A stretch of DNA of 14,582 nt from an uncultured Acetatifactor sp. GTDB lineage: Bacteria; Bacillota; Clostridia; Lachnospirales; Lachnospiraceae. Each line of letters opens with the position of its first letter. The stretch's first letter is position 1. The position numbers were made by a program, and so were the translations under genes. The stretch covers positions 1 through 14,582 of the forward strand of contig CANQSE010000020.1 of NCBI GenBank assembly GCA_947626405.1, written 5' to 3'. The notes under the pieces were generated by a model. The model worked only from the letters and a program-made list of their open reading frames with translations. It did no database searches and had not been told where the DNA came from. Shown one piece after another: positions 5,929 through 12,125 of the stretch.

Positions 5929-7284
5929 GTGAAAAAAGAAAATATTTTTGAAAGAGCCGCGATGCTTATTTATAAACAGGCATGTATCAGGAAGCTTCCC
6001 GTCTTTTCCTCGGCGCAGGTGGAAAATGATCTTTTGCAGCTCCATCCGGGAGAAAACGTACAATGGATCAGAACGCAGTATTATGTCAAAAAAATTGCGC
6101 TGGTGCTTATGATCCTTTTAGCGGGAGCAGCCTTTGGGGCGGCAGCAAAGATACTCGCAAGAGACGGTATTATCCTGCAGGAAGACGGCAGTATTGAAAG
6201 AGGCAGTTACAGAGAGGGAGAATTTGAAATAAGCGTGACTGCGGATCTTGGTGACGAAAAAGAAGATTTTGCCATACAGATTCAGCCAAGACAGCTTTCC
6301 GCAGAGGAAATGGACGAATTGGCGGAGGAATTTATAAGTAATCTTCCGCAGCTTATAAAAGGAAAAAATGAGGGACTCGGAAAGGTAACAGAGGATCTTA
6401 TCCTGCAGGACGCCTATGAAGGATACCCGTTTGAAACACAGTGGTCAAGCGATAACCTCCTGGTGGTGGGAAGCGGCGGAGAGGTTCGCCCTCAGGACAA
6501 TGATGAAACGGTAAAGCTTTTCGTAACAATATCCTGCGGAGACTTTGAGAGAAAGGAGGCTTTTGAGGTGACGGTAGCAGCCGAGTCGCTTACCGAGCGT
6601 GAAAGATGGCGCAGGGACCTGGAAGAATATCTTAAGACCTCGGAGGAGAGCAAAAGATTCGAGGAAAAGCTTACGCTGCCGGAAAAATGGCAGGACAGGG
6701 ACATTGTATGGAGCCAGAAGGTGGAAGACAACAGCGTGATTTTATGGGTGTGCGCACTGGCCGTGGCAATAGCGGTGTATATCATGTCTGACAGGGATCT
6801 TCACGGGCGTCTTGAAAAAAGAAAAAAACTTCTTAAGCAGGAGTACCCGGATCTGGTACACAGGCTCGTTTTGTTTGTCGGAGCGGGAATGACAGTCAGG
6901 GGAGCATTTATAAAAATTGCGTCGGAGCACGAGAAAAAATATGGCAATCAGACCGGAAAACGGCCCGCTTACGACGAGGTAATTCTCACCTGCAGGGAGC
7001 TTCAGTCAGGCACATCGGAGGGAGCCGCCTACGAGCATTTCGGAAGAAGGACCGGACTTCAGGAATATATCCGCTTGAGCACTCTGCTCATGCAGAATTT
7101 AAAACGCGGCAACAGTGCTCTTTTAGAGCGGCTCCGCGAGGAGGCGGACAAGGCAGGGGAGGAGAGGCTTCAGCAGAGCAAGAGGCTGGGGGAGGAGGCG
7201 GGAACAAAGCTTTTGCTCCCGATGGCTTTGATGCTGGCGGTTGTTATGGTAATGATTATCATGCCTGCATTTTCCGCCATGTAA
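5929..7284 (+). CDS. tadC: TadC-like platform protein with extracytoplasmic Ig-like insertion
   Basis: Second T2SSF platform protein. At 451 aa it is far longer than the usual TadC (about 280-320 aa). The order is: basic N-terminus, TM1 (about 55-75), an insertion of about 190 residues (76-268), TM2 (269-286), T2SSF domain (about 305-425) and a final TM (427-447). With the basic N-terminus inside, the insertion lies outside the membrane. Part of it (about 153-217: TEDLILQD, GYPFETQWSSDN, GGEVRP, TVKLFVTI, FEVTV) reads like an atrophied bacterial Ig-like domain. A charged helical stretch (220-248) leads back to the membrane. GTG 5929 follows GGAGG with a 6-nt spacer. T2SSF identity is firm; the Ig-like reading is by eye. 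Confidence 0.87.
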   Translation: MKKENIFERAAMLIYKQACIRKLPVFSSAQVENDLLQLHPGENVQWIRTQYYVKKIALVLMILLAGAAFGAAAKILARDGIILQEDGSIERGSYREGEFEISVTADLGDEKEDFAIQIQPRQLSAEEMDELAEEFISNLPQLIKGKNEGLGKVTEDLILQDAYEGYPFETQWSSDNLLVVGSGGEVRPQDNDETVKLFVTISCGDFERKEAFEVTVAAESLTERERWRRDLEEYLKTSEESKRFEEKLTLPEKWQDRDIVWSQKVEDNSVILWVCALAVAIAVYIMSDRDLHGRLEKRKKLLKQEYPDLVHRLVLFVGAGMTVRGAFIKIASEHEKKYGNQTGKRPAYDEVILTCRELQSGTSEGAAYEHFGRRTGLQEYIRLSTLLMQNLKRGNSALLERLREEADKAGEERLQQSKRLGEEAGTKLLLPMALMLAVVMVMIIMPAFSAM

Positions 7285-7299
7285 CGATAAAAAACAAAG

Positions 7300-7314
7300 G
7301 TCTGAAAAACAGAC
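7300..7314 (+). repeat. Hairpin before the pilin gene
   Basis: GTCTG-aaaaa-CAGAC, 5-bp stem and 5-nt A-loop, in the 45-nt gap between tadC and the pilin gene. This is the largest gap in the first half of the operon. It may be an RNA processing or stability element that lets the pilin be made in excess, but this is inference. No U-tract follows. Confidence 0.4.
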
Positions 7315-7329
7315 GGAAAGGAAGAAAAA

Positions 7330-7518
7330 ATGAACGGGAAAACAAAACGGCTTAAGACATGGAAACAGTTTGTGAGAGAGGAAGACGGCATGGGAACGGT
7401 GGAGATCATTTTGATTATCGTGGTGCTTGTGGGGCTTGTGATCCTTTTTAAGGACAAGATCACGCAGATTATAAACAATCTGTTCAACAAGATCACAACG
7501 CAGACCAACAAGGTATGA
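7330..7518 (+). CDS. flp: Flp1-like major pilin
   Basis: Prepilin of 62 aa. A basic 20-residue leader ends in REEDG. The predicted cleavage after G20 leaves a mature N-terminus M-G-T-V-E with Glu at +5, then a single hydrophobic helix (EIILIIVVLVGLVILF) and a short amphipathic tail (KDKITQIINNLFNKITTQTNKV). This is the Flp1-like form seen in Clostridia, with G-T-V-E instead of the T-A-I-E-Y of proteobacterial Flp. ATG 7330 follows AAAGGAAG. It is the only gene in the cluster encoding a bare pilin helix, so it is the likely main subunit. Its stop overlaps the next start as ATGA. Confidence 0.92.
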   Translation: MNGKTKRLKTWKQFVREEDGMGTVEIILIIVVLVGLVILFKDKITQIINNLFNKITTQTNKV

Positions 7519-8957
7519 CGGGCGGTAAAAACGGGTACCTGACTGTATTTATGTCGCTTTGCATCGGAGTGGTGTTGTCATTGTGTCTTACGCTTATCGA
7601 GGGAGCAAGACAGGGCGGGGCGGCGCTTGAAGCACGATGTGCAGCGGATATCGGGCTACAGAGCGTATTTGCGGAATATCATCGCCAGCTTTTAAGCCAG
7701 TATAATCTGTTTGCCATCGATTCCTCATATGGAACGGGAGCGCCGGGAGCATACCGCACGGAAGCGCGTCTGCTGTATTATCTCGATAAAAATCTCAATT
7801 TAAAGGACGGGGTGCTGCTCTCGCACAATTCCAGAGATTTTTTCGGGCTGGGTGCGGACAGGGTGAAAATCACCGGGACTTCAATTTTGACGGACGGGCA
7901 GGGGGCGGTTTTCCGTATGCTGGCAGGAGAAGCCATAAAGGATGATATCGGTCTCTCCGCCCTCGAGGAAGTCGGACAGTGGATGAAAACCATTGAGACG
8001 GACGGTCTGGAAAACATTGGAATCAGGCAGCAAAAAGAAGAAGCGGACAGACAGCTCAGGGAGTACGAGTATGAGAATGAGGACGGCGAGCAGTGCGTGG
8101 GCGTGGGGAATCCCACCACGGTTCTGGAAGAAAAGAGGAGCATGGGAATCCTGAGTCTTACGCTCGGGGACGATGAAAAGCTGTCTCATAATACGATCAA
8201 TACCTCCGGCCTTGTATATGCCAGAATGAACGGAGGGAGGGTAAACATGGGAAGCTATGTCAGTGAGGAGCTGTCCTCTGAGGGTACATTTGGAGAACGC
8301 CTCATGTTTCAGGAATATCTGCTGCGTTATATGGGCAGGTACGGCAGCAGTGAAGGAAAGGAAGCCCTCCGTTATCAGATAGAGTATCTGATCGCCGGAA
8401 AAGACAACGACACGGAGAATCTCAGAAGCGTTGCCGAGAGAATAAGCGCGATCAGAGAGGCCGCAAACGCCGTGTATTTGTGGAATGATCCGGTAAAGAG
8501 CAAAGAGGTTGACGCAATGGCGGCGGCAATAAGCGCCGCGCTGTGTCTTCCTGTTCTGCAGCCGGCGTTAAAGGCCAGCATACTTTTGGGCTGGGCCTAC
8601 GCGGAAAGTATATACGATGTGAAAACGATTCTTTCAGGCGGAAAGGTGCCCTTGATGAAAGATCAGAACTCATGGCACTACAGCCTGTCACAGGCCCTTT
8701 CAGGCGGTCTTGCCGACAGCGCCACACAGGGCAGCGGGCTTGGATATGAGGACTATCTCAGGGTGCTTATGTCGCTTACCGATTTGGACACACTGACGGG
8801 GAGGGCAATGAACATGGTGGAGGCTGATATACGCATGACTGAAGGAAACAGCGGATTTCGTCTGGACGGCTGTTACGCGGCCTTAAAATTTGACATTCGT
8901 GTCAGCAGTGCGTACGGCCGACAGTATGTACTCGAAAGAAAATGGTCTTATTATTAA
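7515..8957 (+). CDS. DUF5702-type Tad-associated exported protein
   Basis: 480-aa protein with a short prepilin-like start (MTGGKNG, then YLTVFMSL) and one N-terminal TM (about 8-30). The rest is predicted to lie outside the membrane. The pattern G-Y-L-T-V-F-x-S-L...L-x-E-G-A-R and the cluster position fit the DUF5702 proteins of Lachnospiraceae Tad loci, which occupy the place of TadG. The body is mixed, with SQYNLFAIDSSYG near 60-75, an acidic helical stretch near 165-200, an AEYLIAGKD-like block (QIEYLIAGKDNDTENLRSV) near 290-310, and a hydrophobic Ala/Leu-rich helix near 335-360. It lacks the Glu at +5. The ATG overlaps the pilin stop with little Shine-Dalgarno, implying translational coupling. 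Molecular role unknown; likely a minor or anchoring component. Confidence 0.75.
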   Translation: MTGGKNGYLTVFMSLCIGVVLSLCLTLIEGARQGGAALEARCAADIGLQSVFAEYHRQLLSQYNLFAIDSSYGTGAPGAYRTEARLLYYLDKNLNLKDGVLLSHNSRDFFGLGADRVKITGTSILTDGQGAVFRMLAGEAIKDDIGLSALEEVGQWMKTIETDGLENIGIRQQKEEADRQLREYEYENEDGEQCVGVGNPTTVLEEKRSMGILSLTLGDDEKLSHNTINTSGLVYARMNGGRVNMGSYVSEELSSEGTFGERLMFQEYLLRYMGRYGSSEGKEALRYQIEYLIAGKDNDTENLRSVAERISAIREAANAVYLWNDPVKSKEVDAMAAAISAALCLPVLQPALKASILLGWAYAESIYDVKTILSGGKVPLMKDQNSWHYSLSQALSGGLADSATQGSGLGYEDYLRVLMSLTDLDTLTGRAMNMVEADIRMTEGNSGFRLDGCYAALKFDIRVSSAYGRQYVLERKWSYY

Positions 8958-8983
8958 AAATTATTAGAGGGAGGTGAGCAGAG

Positions 8984-9943
8984 ATGTCCCTTCTATGGCG
9001 CGGAATAATTATGAAGCTGTCAACAATCTACAAAAAAGTGAAACCTTCTCCGACCAAATCAAAAATTTCTCCGGACTTTGCCCAGAGTCCGGCAGTCTTA
9101 ATCGGTGGGCGGACTGCCCGCCGATTTCCCAAAATCCGTTTCATAGAGGGGACATCCCTGCCCGCCTCCCTGCGCCGGGCCGCTGATGGCGGAATGACTA
9201 TAGAAGCCGCGGTTGTACTGCCCCTGTTTTTATTTTTTCTGCTGCATCTGGGATGCGCCGTGGAGCTGATAAGGCTGCACGGAAGGATTCAGCTGTCACT
9301 CTGGGAAATATGCAGCGAAGCTGCGGTTTACGGATGTATGCGCGAGGATGCAAAGGCCGCGTCCCTTTTTAACGGCGCATACATAAGCAGTCAGCTTGTG
9401 CGGCTTACGGGCGAGGAATATCTGGATCAGGCTCCTGTAATGGGAGGGGCGGCGGGAGTTTCTGTATGGGACAATAATTTGCTCTCCTCCGGTGATGAAA
9501 TGGATGTCTGGGCGTACTACACCGCATCGCCATGGGGAAAGTACGCCGCGTTTGCCTCTTTTACAATGACAAATCGTTTTTTCGGCCATATATGGACGGG
9601 GTATGAAATTCCGGATGATCCCGCGGCCGCTCAGGAGCAGCTGGACATAGTATATATGACGGAAAACGGCAGCGTCTATCACAAGGATCGCAAATGTACG
9701 CATCTTGTGCTCAGCATCAGACAGGTGACACCGGATGTTGCCAAAAGTGCAAAAAATAACAGCGGGAGCGGATATACTCCGTGTGAAAAATGCAGACCGG
9801 ATCCTACTGACACCCCCCTGTATATCACGGAGGAGGGAGACAGGTATCATTCGTCTAAAGACTGTCCGGGTCTGAAAAGGAATGTTTTTTCCGTATTAAA
9901 AAGCAGAGTTCGCGACGTAAAAGCATGCAGCAGATGCGGATGA
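8984..9943 (+). CDS. TadE-like pseudopilin with long leader and tandem Cys/His repeats
   Basis: 319 aa. The TadE-like segment ADGGMTIEAAVVLPLFLFFLL (67-87) gives cleavage after G69 with Glu at +5, then one TM. Before it is an unusually long basic leader of 69 residues, against about 10-25 in most pseudopilins. ATG 8984 has the excellent site GAGGGAGGTGAG. No better-supported in-frame start occurs before Met71. After an extracytoplasmic domain (90-220) come two related repeats: Y232-H233-x4-C238...C267-x2-C270 and Y288-H289-x4-C294...C315-x2-C318. These could bind zinc or form disulfides on the cell exterior. The leader DNA holds strong inverted repeats (9071-9126). TadE-like call good; the leader could reflect an insertion. 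The 3' end overlaps the next gene. Confidence 0.82.
   Translation: MSLLWRGIIMKLSTIYKKVKPSPTKSKISPDFAQSPAVLIGGRTARRFPKIRFIEGTSLPASLRRAADGGMTIEAAVVLPLFLFFLLHLGCAVELIRLHGRIQLSLWEICSEAAVYGCMREDAKAASLFNGAYISSQLVRLTGEEYLDQAPVMGGAAGVSVWDNNLLSSGDEMDVWAYYTASPWGKYAAFASFTMTNRFFGHIWTGYEIPDDPAAAQEQLDIVYMTENGSVYHKDRKCTHLVLSIRQVTPDVAKSAKNNSGSGYTPCEKCRPDPTDTPLYITEEGDRYHSSKDCPGLKRNVFSVLKSRVRDVKACSRCG
9071..9092 (+). repeat. Perfect inverted repeat in tadE-like leader (hairpin 1)
   Basis: CCGGACT (9071-9077) and AGTCCGG (9086-9092) are perfect 7-bp complements around an 8-nt loop. A U-G and a U-A pair could extend the stem inward. It lies within the coding frame for residues 30-37 of the long leader. Confidence 0.7.
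9100..9126 (+). repeat. 11-bp inverted repeat in tadE-like leader (hairpin 2)
   Basis: AATCGGTGGGC (9100-9110) pairs with GCCCGCCGATT (9116-9126) around a 5-nt loop: ten Watson-Crick pairs and one G-U. A competing 7-bp stem is possible, GGCAGTC (9091-9097) with GACTGCC (9112-9118). It shares bases with both hairpins, so the structures are mutually exclusive. Confidence 0.7.
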
Positions 9944-10404
9944 AAAAGATTGCGGGAGGAATTGCAGACAGAATGTGGAAAACACTTTTTATGGGATGCT
10001 GGCTGGGCGCGTTGGGGCTTACGGATGCGCGTTATAAAAGGGTTCCGGTTATCTTTTTGGCCGCAGGAGGAATTGTGACAATAGTGTCATTATTTGCAGG
10101 GTGGGTGGTAAACGCTGGTGTTGAGGAAAGTATGTGGAGTCTGGCGCCGGGAATACTGCTTTTGATTGTTTCGGCGCTTACAGGCAGCGCAGGGTGGGCA
10201 GACGGGGTGACATTGCTCATACTGGGAGGAGCGGCCGGCGCAAGAGCCTGTTTTTTAAGCTTTGTGCTCAGCATGGTTTTTATAGCCGTGGTATCCCTGA
10301 TCCTTCTTGCGCTGCGGCGTGTGCAGAAAAATACAAAAATGCCGTATCTGCCGTTTCTGTGGGCGGGTTTTCTCGTTCAGGCGGTTTTCATAAAAGCGGG
10401 GTAA
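9925..10404 (+). CDS. Divergent A24-type prepilin peptidase-like membrane protein
   Basis: 159-aa polytopic membrane protein. It aligns by eye with the short A24 peptidases: TM, then LTDARYKRVPVI (D34, equivalent to the first catalytic Asp before R/K-x-x-P), later SAGWADGVTLLILGG (D93, at the second catalytic position). The usual G-x-G-D is here G-W-A-D, so one glycine is replaced by alanine. Hydrophobic helices cover most of 40-145. Starts at 9925, 9934 or 9940 are all in frame. None has a strong Shine-Dalgarno, and ATG 9940 forms an ATGA overlap with the previous stop, so translation is probably coupled. It is the second A24-like gene in the operon. It may be specialised for the TadE-like substrates beside it, or inactive. 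Confidence 0.65.
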   Translation: MQQMRMKKIAGGIADRMWKTLFMGCWLGALGLTDARYKRVPVIFLAAGGIVTIVSLFAGWVVNAGVEESMWSLAPGILLLIVSALTGSAGWADGVTLLILGGAAGARACFLSFVLSMVFIAVVSLILLALRRVQKNTKMPYLPFLWAGFLVQAVFIKAG

Positions 10405-10868
10405 TGAAGATGACGGGTAAAAATGCTTATTTTACGGTGGAAGCCGCCATGGTGCTTCCGATAGTCATAAGCGCAATGCTGACAGGTATTTATCTGTTCT
10501 GCTTCCAGTATGATCGATGTCTCATGGAGCAGGATATAGCAGGGCTTGCATTATGGGGCAGCGCCCTGACCAGCGAGTACGGCGAAGACACCGAAAAAAT
10601 TGCGCAGGAGCTTAAAAATCGTGCCGGACAGATCGATCGCAGCATATATGCGGCGTGGAAATTTACCGCTGTTGACATCAGACTGGAGGAAAATGAAATT
10701 CTTCTTACGGGTAGGGGTGAACTGAAATTTCCGGTGCCGGGCTGGAATTTCCTTAAGGGGAACAATCTGTGGGAAGCGCGGGTTGACATTAAAAAGAAGC
10801 GGTTGTCTCCGGTGTTTGTCATACGTCAGTACCGGAAACTCAAAAAAGCAGCGTCAAGCGGCAGTTAA
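10404..10868 (+). CDS. TadE-like pseudopilin (second)
   Basis: 154 aa. A very short leader MKMTGKNA is followed by YFTVEAAMVLPIVISAMLTGIYLFCF, a prepilin-like helix with Glu at +5 if cut after A8. Residue -1 is therefore Ala, not Gly. The rest (about 36-154) would be extracytoplasmic: a helical stretch (EYGEDTEKIAQELKNRAGQIDRSIY) then beta-rich sequence (VDIRLEENEILLTGRGELKFPVPGW) and a basic C-terminus. The start ATG overlaps the upstream stop as TAATG, and a second ATG is at 10410. An open frame extends further 5' (to 10134), but it lies over the previous gene and has no start signals. Likely a minor pilin or priming subunit acting with the first TadE-like and DUF5702 proteins. Confidence 0.78.
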   Translation: MKMTGKNAYFTVEAAMVLPIVISAMLTGIYLFCFQYDRCLMEQDIAGLALWGSALTSEYGEDTEKIAQELKNRAGQIDRSIYAAWKFTAVDIRLEENEILLTGRGELKFPVPGWNFLKGNNLWEARVDIKKKRLSPVFVIRQYRKLKKAASSGS

Positions 10869-10887
10869 AAAGACGAGGAGAGGGAAT

Positions 10888-12009
10888 ATGCTTCAGACAG
10901 AATATGTAAGGAATCTCAATGCAAATTATGAAAGGATTCTTCTGGATAAAAAGCCGGAGGAAAACAGATACCAATATTGTATCATAGGCAGAGGAGGAAT
11001 CAGGGGACTTTTGGCATGCAGCCTGCGCTACATCAACGGGCTGGCTTATCTGTACTATGATATATCGTCAAAACAGAACGTCGTCCAGCGTTTTGGAAGC
11101 CGGTGCATTACCAGGGAGTGGATCAGGGACTTTATATGGAGCATGCGGCAGATACGACAGGAGCTTGGGAGGTTTTTGCTGGACAGCAAAAATGTGCTGT
11201 GGTATCCCGAACAGATTTTTCAGGATCTTGACAGCAACGTTTTTTCCTTTATGTACATCCCTTATTATGAGGGAGAAAACGGTTTTCTGGATCTTGTGGA
11301 GTTTTGGGTGGACCATATTGACTATAATGACGAAGGACTTGTGGAGTGGGTCTACCATGTGTACGATCAGGCGGAAAAAAGCGGGTCGATTTACCTTCAG
11401 TCGCAGATATTTGAGGATGTAAGGATTCTTGAGAACGCACCCGAGCCCGTGGAACAGGCGTTTGTCGCGGAGCGGGAGCCGGTTGCGGGGGAGCCGATAA
11501 AGGAGGAAAAGATTTTGCCGCAGCAGGAGGAGCGGGACGAAAGAAAGGGACTTCTCTCTCTGTTTGAAAACAGACGACGCAGAAACAGGGAGGCCAGGGA
11601 AAATTACCAGGCTCAGATGATGAGCGCAATAAACGGCTGCGCTGTGGCGGAAGACTCCATGTATGACTGTGAAGAATACGGACGTACAGTATATATTGAG
11701 GAAAAGCCTGACGAAGGACGGAGAGTTTACAGGCTTTATACGTCGGACGACAGGCTGCTTAAAAGCCTTGACAAACCCATTGTTACAATTGGAAAGAAAA
11801 AGGAAGAAGCGGACGTCGTACTGGAGGATTCCTCCGTCAGCAGACTGCACGCGAGAATTATACTGGAAGGAAATGAATTTTACCTGGAGGATTTAAACTC
11901 AACCAACGGGACTTACAAAAACGGACTCAGGCTGAACCCGTATGAAAAGAGAAAGCTCCGGACAGGAGACGAGCTGAAATGCGGAAGGGTTGCCCTGATT
12001 TTCAGATAA
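10888..12009 (+). CDS. DUF6382 + FHA domain protein
   Basis: 373-aa soluble cytoplasmic protein ending the Tad operon. Residues 1-180 match the DUF6382-type domain that precedes FHA in Lachnospiraceae Tad clusters (CIIGRGGIRGLLACSLRYINGLAYLYYDIS, ITREWIRDFIWSMRQIRQEL). Residues 185-295 form a charged linker rich in Glu, Arg and Pro. Residues 297-373 are the FHA domain: VTIGKKKEEADVVLEDSSVSRLHARI, then DLNSTNGTYKNG and a final LIFR. S318, H321, N340 and G341 of the FHA core are present. The usual Arg after the first Gly is Lys303. FHA domains bind phosphothreonine, so this may sense a Ser/Thr kinase signal or a phosphorylated pilus part. ATG 10888 has GAGGAG upstream. No kinase gene is in the window. 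Confidence 0.85.
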   Translation: MLQTEYVRNLNANYERILLDKKPEENRYQYCIIGRGGIRGLLACSLRYINGLAYLYYDISSKQNVVQRFGSRCITREWIRDFIWSMRQIRQELGRFLLDSKNVLWYPEQIFQDLDSNVFSFMYIPYYEGENGFLDLVEFWVDHIDYNDEGLVEWVYHVYDQAEKSGSIYLQSQIFEDVRILENAPEPVEQAFVAEREPVAGEPIKEEKILPQQEERDERKGLLSLFENRRRRNREARENYQAQMMSAINGCAVAEDSMYDCEEYGRTVYIEEKPDEGRRVYRLYTSDDRLLKSLDKPIVTIGKKKEEADVVLEDSSVSRLHARIILEGNEFYLEDLNSTNGTYKNGLRLNPYEKRKLRTGDELKCGRVALIFR

Positions 12010-12063
12010 CAGACTAATGCGCCGGATAAACTGCCGTCGGACCATTCAGAAATGTTTGCGTTA

Positions 12064-12092
12064 TTGAAATAAAAAAAGAGTTATGTTAAAAT
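12064..12092 (+). promoter_or_regulatory. Sigma-A type promoter for the rhomboid operon
   Basis: -35 TTGAAA (12064-12069), 17-bp spacer, -10 TAAAAT (12087-12092); each box matches 5 of 6 consensus bases. It lies 33 nt before the TTG start of the rhomboid gene. This suggests a transcription unit separate from the Tad operon. No hairpin terminator was found between 12010 and 12063, so read-through is possible. Confidence 0.7.
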
Positions 12093-12125
12093 GGTTTCAT
12101 TCGGATCGGAAAGGATAAGCGCAAA

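Noticed and set aside
8974..9186. Alternative 70-codon frame over the start of the TadE-like gene
   Set aside because: Its GTG would lie within the ribosome binding site and its ATG at 8995 has none; the frame containing ATG 8984 has a strong site and continues into the clear TadE motif. A frameshift joining the two is not required.
10134..10403. Upstream extension of the second TadE-like frame
   Set aside because: It overlaps the A24-like gene out of frame, has no start signal, and the TadE motif begins right after ATG 10404.
11068..11850. Long minus-strand open frame of 260 codons
   Set aside because: It lies antisense to the DUF6382-FHA gene, has no recognisable domain and no start signals; a shadow frame.
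12010..12063. Intrinsic terminator after the Tad operon
   Set aside because: CCGG-containing words suggest weak pairing, but no stable stem followed by a T-run could be found.
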